From Clavaria fumosa (taxonomy: Eukaryota; Basidiomycota; Agaricomycetes; Agaricales; Clavariaceae), in assembly GCA_951802425.1 (NCBI GenBank), contig OX637806.1:1550001-1614000 (forward strand): a stretch of DNA of 64,000 nucleotides, written 5' to 3'. A program made the translations under genes and the position numbers. The notes under the pieces are model-generated. The model was not told the origin of the DNA and did no database searches. It was given only the letters and a program-made list of their open reading frames with translations. Positions 23,786-35,344 of this stretch are shown here, piece by piece (within the stretch, counting starts at the first letter, position 1; every line of letters begins with the position of its first letter).

Positions 23786-25028
23786 TGTAAGGATTATATG
23801 TGGTCTAAACACGGAAATATGACAGAAACCAACTATCTGGATATTTTGCGATCCAAGGCAATTACGCGCGATACGATCCGATAACCATCCGACACCGTCC
23901 AATAACGTCCGATAGCATCCGATATATATCCGATATCAGACTCCCCAGTCTTCAATCCCCCGTGACGATCACAGCCCACAGGTCTCACACACCGCCCACA
24001 CCTTTCTATTTCATCACTCCAGCATGGTCAGTAGTGAAATGCAAGGGTACAGGTATACCCACGGGTTTTGGACGGGTTTCGCATGCGGGTTGGGTACGGA
24101 TACGGATTCTCGTACCCGTGAGCTTTTAAACGGTCCCTAGATCATCCAAAACGGATAAGAATTGAGTGAGTTATGAATATTATGGTCAACTAGATTGTTT
24201 TAATCATAACTCACTCAATACTTGACCGATTTGGATGATCTAGGGCTTATTTTGACGGGTAAAACCCGCGGGTTACGGGTAAAACCCGCCCTGAGTACGG
24301 GTACGGGTACAGCAAAAAATACCCGCGGGTTACCCGTGCAGTTCACTAATGGTCAGCGCTCGACATACTCACTATTCCATTCCCATTCCTTTATTTCATA
24401 TAACATGCTGTAAATTTCATATTGTGATCGCTTTCAACCATTCAATCATTTGAACGTTTCAAACCCTTTGCAGTACTTTGCCCATTGTTCCTAGTACCCC
24501 CTTTGCTGTACCAGCCCCACTTTCCTTCAGTTTACGAGCAGTCCGGACATGCGCTACTCATTGGACATTTCATTCCTCCGAGCTACTCAATTCCCTTGTG
24601 ATATAACTCCTCCATATAACCCTTCATGTGACATGGCGCTGTTCCATATGTTTTCCAGACATTTCCGTAGAACCAGATTTGCTGTACTTACGAAAATGTA
24701 CTTAAGTATGTACCAGGTTCTATGGTAATCCAGCTTTTTGAACGCCCACATCGTGCTGTGATTTTTAGCAAGCTCACCCTTCATCGTACCTATTGATCCG
24801 CTGGCCTTCGTCGTCGCCGGCCCCTCGAACCTTCGATCCAAACATCGGACTCTATCGGATCTGATACCGGATACTCCAGACAATGTATATTTTCACTCTC
24901 TGAACCTTTTGCACTCAACCTCTACATCCTCCAAGGTTCTGTCTAGTGTACCTGTTGTGTAATAAGACCCCCTGAAGAACCCGGCCGCGAACATCTATTT
25001 GCAGCCAACACCTGTACAGCCTACTACA
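23786..25028 (+). repeat. Gyp-C1 5' LTR (with a MITE inside)
   Basis: This LTR is 1,243 bp, or about 920 bp without the MITE at 24032-24348 and its extra duplication. It aligns to 33117-34031 and to 51715-52621. Differences from the 3' LTR are dominated by CG versus TG or CA. Confidence 0.9.
24032..24348. mobile_element. hAT-like MITE in the Gyp-C1 5' LTR
   Basis: A 317-bp insertion with inverted termini TAGTGAAMTGCA, flanked by the 8-bp duplication ATGGTCAG (24024-24031 and 24349-24356). The empty site is seen in the 3' LTR (33352-33359). The interior holds an inverted pair (CCCTAGATCATCCAAA ... TTTGGATGATCTAGGG) and repeated GGGTACGGGTA motifs. An 8-bp duplication is typical of hAT elements. 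It has no coding capacity. Confidence 0.88.
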
Positions 25029-25417
25029 ATTTTGGAGCCCACCGCGAGGCGGTCATAACAACGTCTTCACTACAGCCTTCAAGGATTCCCAGAGGCTCCT
25101 CCGCTTTCCAGCCTCGACGCTCCGAACGTCTGAGAAGTCGAAACCCGGATCGAATCACAGAACCACCGCACTCCGAACCTCCTGGAAAAGTAATTGAAAC
25201 TTCCCACTTTCTTCCATCAGACATTCCCAGTATTTCATCCATTGTTTACTCCCACACGAGCTTCGCCACCCCGGTTACCTCAATACCACAGATCTTCGAA
25301 GAACCACACTCACCGCTCACACCACTACCCCTCGAACTGAACACCTTACAATTTCCAACTGACAAACCACAGAATCCTCTTGATGCCGTACAAGAACTTC
25401 CTCATGCAGCAATACCA

Positions 25418-27353
25418 ATGGCCAACCAACTGAGATATCCGCTCCGTGGCGCTCATGGGGCCCCCGCCTTTGACGGAGTACCAACCCATCTCAACCGGTA
25501 TTTCGAGGACATCAACATCGTACTCACCGGCATTAATCCAGATGTTCCGGAAGCCGATTTAATTCGGTACGCAAAGCACTACCTCGACACAGACACATGT
25601 CTCCTCTGGGAGACCCTCACACCAGCCCCGGACCCGGTATGGACCTGGGAAACCTTCAAAGAGGCTGTCCGACGCCTTTATCCAGGCTCTGATGGCGGTT
25701 GTTTGTTTTCTGTCGCCAATTTGGACCATTTCATATCAGACTCGGCCCAAAAAGGGGTTTACATGCGTGCAGAACACGGAGAATATTACCGGGACTTTCT
25801 CCGGATCACTTCACACTTGATCACCTCCCAACGTATGTCCACAAATGACAGAAACCAGCTTTACATCCTCGGATTTGGGGATCATACTAGGCGCCGGATC
25901 GAGAGCCGGCTCGCGATTATACTACCTAATCACCATCCGGAGGACCCATACCCGATGAATGAGGTTCACGCCGCAGTCGAATCTCTACTCTCCTCAACGT
26001 CCCCGCACTCCGTAACAACTGATCAATTCTCCGGACCTATCCGCTTCGCATCCGCAACCCCCGGGAGAGAAATGAAACCAGTAATCAAGAAGGAAGAATT
26101 TGATATGTCCGCAGCCTTGGCAACATTCGCCTCCACAATGGCTCGCCTCGAATCAATTTTATCAGCCCAGTCTCTCGAACAGGCAAAATGTTCTGCTCCT
26201 CGGACGACGAATTCCCCTGCAGGCCGGACGTGTAATTTCTGTTCGGAACCAGGTCATTTTGTTAGTGCCTGTCCGAAGGCCCTTGAATACATCAAGTCTG
26301 GTAAATGTATATGGAACACCGAACCTTCCCTCTGGACGATACTTGCCAGGCACTATTGTGAGAAATAACCTATCAGAGCGCTTTGACAAGTACTACGCCA
26401 CCTACCAATCCCAGAATACGCAACTGGTGACAACCGCAGTATTTGAAGCACAGCCGATCGGACCATCCGCTCACCCCCCGGACATGGAAGACGAATCAGA
26501 AGAAGAAGATAATGAGATGACTGCGTTGGAAAACATGGTCCGCACCTTTGCAAACGATGTGGCAAAGAAAGTAGATAACGGCAAAAGGAAAGCGCCCACA
26601 CCCAGGAATAATAATCCACAGCCATCTAGGTTACCTCCTTCGCCCGCCGTTGTCATTACCTCGCCTCCGGTCACACGCCCATTGAAGCCGGAAAGAATCG
26701 AACGATCTGACGTCCAGTATCATTACCAAGCTCCAATAGAAAATCCGGTAACCGTTCAACAAGTTTTCGATCGTGCACTTGACATTCCGGTCCATGTGAC
26801 ACCCTGTGAATTACTCGCCATTTCCGGAGACATCCACAAAAAGATGAAGGATATGGTTACCGCCCGCCAAGTTCCGGTCACCGTGTCTGTCGTACAGGAT
26901 ACGCTCTACACAAACGTTACAACCCCGGACACCTCCGATCTTGTCGTAGCTGTCGATGCTGCTCCGCTCCGCATCGTAGAAGGCATATTGGATAGCTGGA
27001 TCACCGTGGAGTGCTTGCTCGACCAAGGCAGCTCGATCGTGGCAATGCGAAGAGACGTTTGGGAGAAGCTCGGTAATCCGCTGCACTCTGAGCGCGTAAT
27101 TCATATGGAGTCCTCACACGGTACCATCGCCCCGACGCTCGGACTGATAAAGAACTTTCCCTTGCAGATCAGTCCATGCACGTTTCATGTCCAAATGCAG
27201 GTCGCCGATACCCTACCTTGCGAGGTCCTTGTCGGACGCCTGTTCTTTATGCTTACCGGCTCCCAAACTATCGACCATCCTCATGGTGCCCAAGTCCTGA
27301 TCCTGAACGATCCGAACACTGGAGAAAGGATCATCGTACCAACAAAGGAGTGA
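25418..27353 (+). pseudogene. Gyp-C1 Gag and protease
   Basis: Gag starts at the ATG of MANQLRYPLRG (25418). A longer open frame reaches back to the LTR but has no ATG. Near 26233 lies the zinc knuckle CNFCSEPGHFVSAC (CX2CX4HX4C). A small deletion at about 26315-26330 shifts the frame; Gyp-C2 keeps the extra bases and stays open. Downstream (frame of 26100-27353) is a Glu-rich linker and a retropepsin-like region with CLLDQGSSIVAM near 27018. The D-x-G-S form differs from the usual D-S/T-G. The segment ends at TGA 27351. Confidence 0.85.
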
Positions 27354-27354
27354 A

Positions 27355-30300
27355 TCCCGATCTGGAAAAACCTCAAACTTCAGAAAACGCATCCGGATTT
27401 TTAATAGCTGGAGCCCCGGATCACCGCAACATTCCGGAGCCATCTCCAATCAAAGCGGACACGGAAGCTATACACAAACACGAGTCTCCAGCTATTCTAT
27501 CTACTTCCATTCGCAATCTCTTATCTCCTTCTCTTGAAAATTTAGTTCCTGTCGATCCCCTTCCTTTTGCCGATATTTCGGGCACTTCATATGAAGCCTT
27601 GGTCAGCGCCGGATACACACCGGTGTACCACGATATCACACACATAATGTACCCCAATAACTCAGAAACCAATACACCATCTCCGGACATCGTTATGCCA
27701 GTTTACCTTGGAAAGAAATACAAGAAAGTCGCAAACCATGTCAACCTGATCAAAGCAACTCTACCTGAAGAATTTCGGATTGTCCGACGACAACACCCCG
27801 ATCCCCTCTCCGATATCCCCACTCTTCCAACACACACCCCCGATTTCACCCCCAGTCTCCGATATACTCAAGACCGGAAAGAAGCGCATAACGCAAATCC
27901 CACCGGATTTTTATGGCCAGAGGAAGAAAAACTCGTTCATTATCTTATTAAAGCCCAGGAAGATGCCTTCGCTTGGATGGAGACCGAAAAAGGACAATTC
28001 AATGCAAAATACTTCGATCCCATTATCATCCCAACAGTCAAACATGTCCCTTGGATCTTCAAAATTATACCGATTCCTCCTGGCATCTACGACGAAGTTC
28101 TGAAGGTTATCCGGGACAAGATAGTGGCCGGAGTCTATGAAGAGTCCAACTCCTCCTATCGGTCCCAGTGGTTTTGCGTGTTAAAGAAGGACGGAAAGTC
28201 TCTCCGACTTGTCCATAACCTCCAGCCATTAAACAAAGTCACCATCGGTGACTCCGCAGTTCCCCCGATAATGGAAGTTTTTGCAGAATCATTCGCCAGA
28301 TGCGGATGCTACAGAACGCTCGACTTATTCGTCTCCTTCGATCAACGGTCTCTCGACGAGCGAAGTCGAGACCTTACCACATTTCAAACCCCTCTCGGAG
28401 CCAAACGGCTCACTTGCGTCCCAATGGGATGCACCAACGCAACGCAGATTATGCATGGAGACGTCACACATATACTACAAGACGAAATTCCGCACGTAAC
28501 CATCCCATTCGTAGACGATGTAGTGATTAAGGGCCCGGAAACCCGATACGAGCTTCCGGACGGCACTTACGAGACGATCCCGAAGAATCCGCAAATATGG
28601 CGGTTCGTTTGGGAGCATTTGAATAACATCAACTGGGTGCCCCAACGAGTCAAAATAGTCGGAGGAACCTTTAATGGCAAGAAAACGACAATTTGCACCC
28701 CCAAAACAATCGTTACCGGACACACATGCACATATGAAGGGCGAGTTCCGGATGCTTCCAATGTTCAGCGCATTCGAGACTGGCCTCCGTGCGAAACACT
28801 CACAGATGTACGATCATTTTTAGGCATCTGCGGACTGCTCCGGATATTCATCAAAAACTACGCCGCACTTGCCCGACCACTTGTCAGCCTAACTTGTAAG
28901 GTTCAGGTTCGAAGAAGAAGAGCAAAATTCGATGGACTGACTCAAACACACAATAGTCAACTCATCCGCCATTTGACCGATCAATTACCGCTCTGGACAG
29001 CCTGTAATTATGGCCGTCGACTCGTCCAACATCGCCGTCGGCTTCGCGCTATTTCAAATCGGACAAGATGGAATCCGATACCCATCCAGATTTGGCTCGA
29101 TTACCTGGAATGAACGCGAGGCCCGATACTCTCAAGCAAAAATCGAATTATACAGACTCTTCCACGCACTTCGGTTGTACCGGATTTACCTTATCGGCCT
29201 TCCGAAATTCACCGTTGAAATGGACGCGAAGTTCATTAAGGGTATGCTAAACAATCTGGACGTTCAACCAAACGCTGCCATGAATCGATGGATTGCCGGT
29301 ATACTACTCTTCGATTTTGACCTTGTTCATATTCCCGCAGATAAACACACCGGAGCCGACGGACTATCACGCCGACGTGCCGCAGATGGTGAAGAAGACA
29401 CCAAGTCCAAAGATCACGAAGACTGGATCGATCGGAGCTATGTATTCGCCATGGAACACATGAATCGAGCACCGGACGCTTCCTACCCATCCAAGATGCC
29501 ACTCGCCGGCATCGCCCATTCTTGCTTCAAAGCTTACACAGGATTGATGCTACTCAATTCGACGGTACCATCCAATGATTCACTGGCTCCAAATGAATCC
29601 TCCACCATCCTTATACCGCGACCCGACACAGCAAAGAAAAGGGAAGAACAGATCCGCAAAATCGAATCTTTCCTTCAAAACCCAATCTGTCCTTCTGGCA
29701 TCGACACAAACCAGTTCCGACGATTAGTCCGCTCCGCATCCCAGTTCTTCATTCTAGATGACAAGCTATGGTGTCGCCGACCTAACAGATGCCACCAGGT
29801 AGTGCCTCTGGACCACAAACGGCTCGCAATTATCACAGAGGCACACGATTCACTCAGCCACAAAGGCGTTTACATTATCTGAACACATATTCTAAATCGG
29901 TTCTGGTGGCCGGTGTTGGATCAAGACGTAAAATGGTTTGTCCGAACTTGTCACCAATGCCAGACTTGGCAAATCTGGAAGATTTTCATTCCACCAACAG
30001 TCGCCACACCGGCCGGTCTTTGCCGTCGAGTGCATATAGATACCATGTTCCTACCCAGAACCTGCGGTTTCCGACTTCTTGTCCACGCCCGATGCTCGTT
30101 ATCCGCATATCCGGAAGCAAGACCACTACGAAATGAGACCGCCTGACTTCTCAGAACCTTCATATTTGAAGACATACTGTGCTGATGGGGAGCAGTAGAA
30201 GAGATCATTACGGATAATGGTGCCCCATTTATCAAAGCTCTTGATTTCCTCAAGAAGCGGTATGGAATCCATCACATCCGTATTTCCGGATATAATTCCC

Positions 30301-31160
30301 ATGCTAACGGCGTCATCGAATGTGCCCACCGGTCGGTCCGTGAGTTGTTAATCAAAGCAGCAGACGGAGATGAATCGAAATGGCCAGACGTTTTACTCTC
30401 AGTCATTTGGGCAGAACGAACCACAATCCAATGATCCACCGGTCACTCTCCGTTTTACATCGCACACGGCGTCGAGCCGCTTTTCCCTTTTGACATATCC
30501 AAAGCAACATATCTAATTCCGACCACCGATGCCCTGATGACCACTCCGGAACTGATAGCCCTTCGTGCCCGCCAACTGCAAAAACGAGAAGAAGATCTTG
30601 CAACAATCACCGATAAAGTGCTCGCTGCCCGCAAACAATCCGTCAAGCAGTTCATCGACGCACACCGCAAGTCTATTATCGATTACGACTTCCAACCCGG
30701 ATCGTTGGTATTGATCTGCAATTCGGCTGTTGAAATGGAATTAAATCGGAAAACAAAACTGCGATTCTTCGGACCGATGATCGTCGTCCGCCGAACTCAA
30801 TACGGCGCATATATTCTCTCGGAACTCGACGGCGCCATCTCAAAGATCCACTATGCAGCTTTCCGCATCATTCCCTACTATCCGCAATTGCAAACATCGA
30901 TTCTGGTCACCTCTATCATCGATCCAAACGAGGAACAACATGTAGACGACCAACCCGAGAACACGATCGCAGCCGAGGACAAGCCCGATGAATCATGAGC
31001 ACATTCCGACGAATCCAACAACGTCACCGATGCTGAGGACAATCCTGAAAAAGCTACTGCACAATCCGACGAATCCGATAGCGACACTACTGATTCCGAT
31101 ACACCCGATAACCATTCGAAACGCTCCGAAGGAATCTGGAAGCTCTGGCCCCGCCATTAA
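27355..31160 (+). pseudogene. Gyp-C1 RT-RNase H-integrase, seven TGA stops and one frameshift
   Basis: RT occupies about 27900-28900. It has VPPIMEVFAESFARCG, LTCVPMGCTNATQ and an active-site FVDDVV near 28510, where the usual Tyr of YVDD is Phe. A frameshift at about 28905 leads into RNase H (MAVDSSNIAVGFALFQ near 29010, HTGADGLSRR near 29350). The integrase has a zinc region (HDSLSHKG ... CHQC), then ITDNGAPF near 30210 and HANGVIECAHRSVREL near 30300. A Glu/Asp/Ser-rich tail ends at TAA 31158. In-frame TGA lies at 28938, 28974, 29880, 30144, 30183, 30432 and 30996, each where arginine fits. No TAA or TAG occurs inside. Confidence 0.9.
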
Positions 31161-31382
31161 GCACTGCTCCACTATCATACTCCATTTTTCCTACCTCATA
31201 TATCGGCTTTTCCAGCTCAAAATAAAAATAAAAATAAAAAATTTGAAATTTGAAATTTCGGACAAGTCCACACTTTATACCCGACGTTCCCCACCTCACA
31301 CCTCAGTCCCACACTTCTCACCTATTTTTCCACTCAGAAACAAAATATATAAAGTTAAAAACAAAAGAAAGAAATATTCTGT

Positions 31383-32961
31383 TTATTTAGCCGATGACCT
31401 GCTGAGAAGGAGCATCCGGAGAAGCTCTGCCCCAGCCTTCACCTGATCCACCCCCCTCTCCATCATCTCGAGTGCTCTCTCCAGCGCCTCCCTTCCGGAC
31501 ACTCCTGGCTCCATCTCCCACTCCTTTCCCTTTCGGCTGGGACACGCCTCCGCCTTCCTCCTCTTCGCTGGCGGCTCCACCAACTCCACGCTATCGTCGT
31601 CCTCAATTTCATCCTCCTCTTCCTCCTCTGGTGTCGTCTCCTCACGGACCGGCGCCCGCGTTGCACCTCGCCTCGGCCTTTTGCTCGGGGTCGCTTCCGC
31701 CACCTTCGGACCTACTCCGCTATGTTAGCCGATACAGATCCGGTACTCTCTTGACTTACCTCCGGCACCGGACACTGCGACCTTCTTGGCTTTCACTCCT
31801 GAAACACACCTTTCAGATTGGTTCATCAAGAAATAAAAAGAATACCACTTACCTCGTACAGCTGACAGACTACACGACACCTTGTAGGTCCGGCACCACC
31901 GGCACGCTACCCCCTCCACTCCGTAACACGCCTGCTGCTTCCGGGCACACTCCTCACAAACCGGATCGTGTTCCTACTCATCAGATCAGATATCTAAAAC
32001 CCTCACACATTCTAATCAATCACTCACCTTATCTCCAGGCTGCCGCGCAGCCCGGGACTTTATGTCCGCTCCTCCTCCCTCGCCCCCACTCCGCCGCCTT
32101 CCGCCTCGCCATCTCCACCCACACCAGAGTCGCCGTCATCCGCCCGCCCACCCGAGCCTCCAACGTGAGGGGCACCTCCACCGTCTGCTGCCCCCCCACG
32201 GCCACCGCACCCACGGCTGCCGCTTCGATAACACCGACGGGCGTCACCCCGTCGGTTCCTCACACGGTCCGATGACCGTCCTGATCTTCCGCCGCTGCCA
32301 CCCGTACCTTTCCTGTCTCCACCTCCGCAGTTGCTACCTTGTCCCCACGCAGCTCCGCGGCATCCGGCGATACCGTCATCGTCGCCGCTGCCGTTGCACC
32401 GGACTCCGCCGCCCCCGTCGTTGTTGTTGCTGTTGCCGCTGCTGCCCCGCCATCGTCCTCGCTGTCACTAACAACGATCAGGCGCGCCCGGGCAAGACGT
32501 GCCCTCTTCTCAGCAACCTTCGCCGCCTCCGTTCTTCTCTCCTCCGCCTCCGCCTCCGCGATGGCCCGCTCGGTGGCCGCCCTCTCCTCGCTCTCGCGCT
32601 GTTTTTCGGCTTCGGCCTCCTCGTTTTTCTTCGCCAGTTCGGCGGCCCACACTTCACCACGCTGCTTCTTCCACCTCTTCAGTCTTCGCGCAACGGCCAC
32701 GAGCCCCTCATCTACCTCTACATCCTCCTCAATCGCAGCCACAAATCCTGCAAGAAAATCATCCTAAAAAGAATATATGTCAGCTCAACACCACGAACGA
32801 AAAATACTGTCGCGCACCGCATCCGTTCCGTACCCCCGTACCCACTCCGCATATTCAGCATCTTGGCCTGACTCAGGCAGAACATTCTCCGGAGCCATGG
32901 CCTGTGCTTCCACCATGGCCTGAACCATGTTCTGAAAGATTACAGCATCGAAGTTTTCCAT
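31383..32961 (-). pseudogene. Antisense gene of Gyp-C1: coiled-coil protein with Zn2Cys6-like cluster
   Basis: This is a five-exon gene on the strand opposite to the element, between pol and the 3' LTR. Exons (minus): 32961-32818 (starts MENFDAV), 32763-32028, 31973-31853, 31798-31760 and 31711-31383. All introns are GT-AG, and phases fit at each junction I checked. Exon 2 encodes a long Glu/Lys/Arg/Ala coiled coil (RGEVWAAELAKKNEEAEAEK) and then an Ala/Thr-rich stretch. Exon 3 encodes C-x2-C-x6-C-x7-C-x2-C-x6-C (CEEC ... CRWC), which fits the fungal Zn2Cys6 spacing. The last exon is acidic (PEEEEEDEIEDDD) with KRPRR and KRRK basic patches. Damage: TGA at 32260-32262, where CGA is expected, and one frameshift between about 32040 and 32250. 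Function unknown; DNA binding or chromatin tethering is conceivable. Confidence 0.75.
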
Positions 32962-33116
32962 ATTCGATGACCCGTGACGATGGAAGAAGAAGAAAGCACA
33001 AGTATGTGTTTGGACCTGTGTACACGGATACGACGTGTACTTCACAATCAACAAACGGTTATTTGACCTCGTTTGGTTGCAACTGAGGGCGGTTGCATTT
33101 TCAGCCCCTGGGAGAA

Positions 33117-34031
33117 TGTAAGGATTATATGTGGTCTAAACACGGAAATATGACAGAAACCGACTATCCGGATATTTTGCGATCCAAGGCAATTACGTGC
33201 GATACGATCCAATAACCATCCGACACCGTCTGATAACGTCTGATAGCATCTGATATATATCTGATATCGGACTCCCCGGTCTTCAATCCCCCGTGACGAT
33301 CACAGCCTGCTCTCACACACTGCCCACGCCTTTCTATTTCATCACTCCAGCATGGTCAGTGCTCGACATACTCACTATTCCATTCCCATTCCTTTATTTC
33401 ATATAACATGCTGTAAATTTCATATTGTGATCCCTTTCAACCATTCAATCATTTGAACGTTTCAAACCCTTTGCAGTACTTTGCCCATTGTTCCTAGTAC
33501 CCCCTTTGCTGTACCAGCCCCACTTTCCTTCAGTTTACGAGCGGTCCGGACATGCGCTACTCATCGGACATTTCATTCCTCCGAGCTACTCAATTCCCTT
33601 GTGATATAACTCCTCCATATAACCCTTCACATGACATGGCGCTGTTCCATATGTTTTCTGGACATTTCCGTAGAACCGGATTTGCTGTACTTACAAAAAT
33701 GTACTTAAGTATGTACCAGGTTCTATGGTAATCCAGCTTTTTGAACGCCCACATCATGCTGTGATTTTTAGCAAGCTCACCCTTCGTCGTACCTATTGAT
33801 CCACTGGCCTTCGTCATCACTGGCCCCTCGAACCTTCGATCCAAACATCGGACTCTATCGGATCTGATACCGGATACTCCGGACAACATATATTTTCACT
33901 CTCTGAACCTTTTGCACTCAACCTCTACATCCTCCAAGGTTCTGTCTAGTGTACCCGTTGTGTAATAAGACCCCCTGAAGAACCCGGCCACGAACATCTA
34001 TTTGCAGCCAACACCTGTACAGCCTACTACA
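33117..34031 (+). repeat. Gyp-C1 3' LTR
   Basis: This 915-bp LTR starts TGTAAGG after a short purine stretch (GGGAGAA) and ends CTACTACA. It carries the MITE-free site of the 5' copy. Confidence 0.9.
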
Positions 34032-34976
34032 CCAGGTCTTCTGTGACCATGGAGTTCTGCAGAAAGTTGTGAGTGACTGGGGCACCCAGTTTGTGTCTAG
34101 GTTCATGAAGGAGTTTTACAGGATGATTGGGGTTAAGGCAAACCTGAGTACAGCCTTCCACCCCCAGACAGATGGACAGATGGAACGGGTCAACCAGGAG
34201 GTCAAGGTGTACCTCCGGGCCTATGTGGACCACCTACAGGATGACTGGGCAGAATGGCTGTCTACTGCTGAGTTTGCACTCAATAACCAAGAACATTCAG
34301 CCACTGGATTTATGCCCTTCTACCTAGAGTATGGCCAGCACCCATGGAATGGTGGAATTCGGCCACCCTCAGAAGTGAACCCTGTGGCAGATGAGTGGAT
34401 GGCCAAGCTCACAGAGTCTCAAAGAGCAGCCAGGGAAGCAATGGGGAAAGCAGCAGATGCAATGAAGGCCAGCTATGATAAGGGAAAGCAGCCGAGTTGG
34501 GAATACTTGAAGGGAGACTTAGTCTGGTTGGACACACGGAATTTAAAAATGGACTGACCCTCCAAAAAACTTGACAACAAGCGAGCAGGGCCCTTTGCTG
34601 TTGAAGAAAAGGTTGGACCAGCTGCCTACCAGCTCAAGCTCCCCTGAGTGTGGCGGATACACCAGGTGTTCAATGAGGTGTTGCTCACTCCATATGTTGC
34701 TCCCTCTTTCCCTTCTCAGAGCCTACCTCTGCCCCCCCCTCCCACAATTGATGATGACCACTTGGAGTATGATGTCAAGGCCATCCTTGATGTCAAAAAG
34801 GTGGGATGTGGGGTGAAGTACTTGGTGAAATGGTTGGGGTATCCGGTGGAGGAGAACACTTGGGAACCTCGCCGGAACCTCACCAATGTGACTCTGCTGC
34901 TCTGGGACTTCTTCCAGCAACACCCTGACAAAGCAAAATTGGCTGGTCGAGACGCCCAGCCTTAAGAGGGGGGTGA

Positions 34977-35279
34977 TGTCAGGACTGCTTACATAAGCAC
35001 CAGAGAAGCGAGAGGGAGGGTTGCAAAAGAGATGTGGGAAGATTGCAGGAAAGTCACGTGACCCGGACGGGTGGCGGATTATGTAATGTGAAAGTCACAT
35101 GACCCAGGCCTGGGCGCATCACGTGACTCACGGGGTCCGAGCGTGGGAACACCGGCAACTCCTGGGGTTCCCGCTATATATACTACATCTTTTTCCTACT
35201 TGTACCGTTTTCCCCTTATGTTAGTATCATCATCATTGACCTTACATTAAGCTGTGTGATTGTGAGACCCAGTCTGATA
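34977..35279 (+). repeat. Gyp-A2 3' LTR with promoter
   Basis: This 303-bp LTR starts TGTCAGG and ends CTGATA. It has three boxes: TCACGTGA at 35054-35061, TCACATGA at 35095-35102 and TCACGTGA at 35119-35126. A TATATATA lies near 35175, and the R start ATGTTAGTAT is at 35218, 43 bases after the TATA. The polypurine tract AAGAGGGGGGTGA precedes it. Confidence 0.92.
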
Positions 35280-35344
35280 TCTTCATGCCACATGCATGTC
35301 TGACCTATTGGTATGATAAGCATATTATATGTTAGAGCAGGGGC

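Larger units (their letters stand above)
23781..34035 (+). mobile_element. Gyp-C1: Ty3/gypsy element with an antisense accessory gene
   Basis: The element spans 23786-34031: LTR starting TGTAAGG and ending CTACTACA, gag-pro, RT-RNase H-integrase, then an antisense gene, then the 3' LTR. The flanks are ACCGG (23781-23785) and, at the right, ACCAG or CCAGG depending on the LTR end. The simplest reading is a 4-bp CCGG or 5-bp ACCGG duplication whose right copy has changed CpG to CpA. No chromodomain is seen. A PBS-like TGGAGCCCACC begins at 25033, so it is probably tRNA-primed, unlike Gyp-A. Confidence 0.9.
20228..34965 (+). pseudogene. Gyp-A2 Gag-Pol polyprotein remnant, in two blocks
   Basis: Block 1 (20228-23785): Gag from the ATG at 20228 with a TGA near 20516; zinc knuckle CFRCGQAGHMVRDC near 21020; protease LVDSGCTNCF near 21542; RT with a deletion near 22243 that removes the SRLN region; an aberrant active-site stretch near 22505, where AYVDVIVF shows one lost Asp of the usual YVDD; RNase H; and the integrase zinc region. 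Block 2 (34032-34965): integrase core (SDWGTQFVSRF, QTDGQMERVNQ) and chromodomain (YLVKWLGYPVEENTWEP), ending at TAA 34963. The blocks join across Gyp-C1 at the position corresponding to DRVFRDHG in Gyp-A1. In-frame stops include TGA near 23216, 23777, 34555 and 34645. The copy is clearly dead. Confidence 0.9.
19540..35279 (+). mobile_element. Gyp-A2: older relative of Gyp-A1, split by Gyp-C1
   Basis: Gyp-A2 is a chromovirus of the same family as Gyp-A1. Only the last 57 bp of its 5' LTR remain (19540-19596), because LARD-B1 sits in it. The 3' LTR is 34977-35279. The integrase is interrupted by the 10-kb Gyp-C1 insertion at 23786-34031. Its coding region has many stops and frameshifts, so it has decayed more than Gyp-A1. 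Confidence 0.92.

Noticed and set aside
24032..24348. GGGTACGGGTA motifs as interstitial telomere repeats
   Set aside because: They are not a regular telomeric array and lie inside an insertion with 8-bp duplications and TAGTGAA ends, which a MITE explains.
206..30998. UGA recoded as arginine in this organism, as an explanation for TGA-only stops
   Set aside because: The CHS7 fragment contains no in-frame TGA, LTR differences show the same CpG decay in non-coding DNA, and fungal nuclear UGA-Arg codes are not known. CpG deamination is sufficient.
31725..33086. Plus-strand ORFs rich in Pro/Ser/Arg between Gyp-C1 pol and its 3' LTR as an env-like gene
   Set aside because: They are shadows of the minus-strand multi-exon gene, which has phased introns and the cysteine cluster. 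No signal peptide or membrane pattern is seen on the plus strand.
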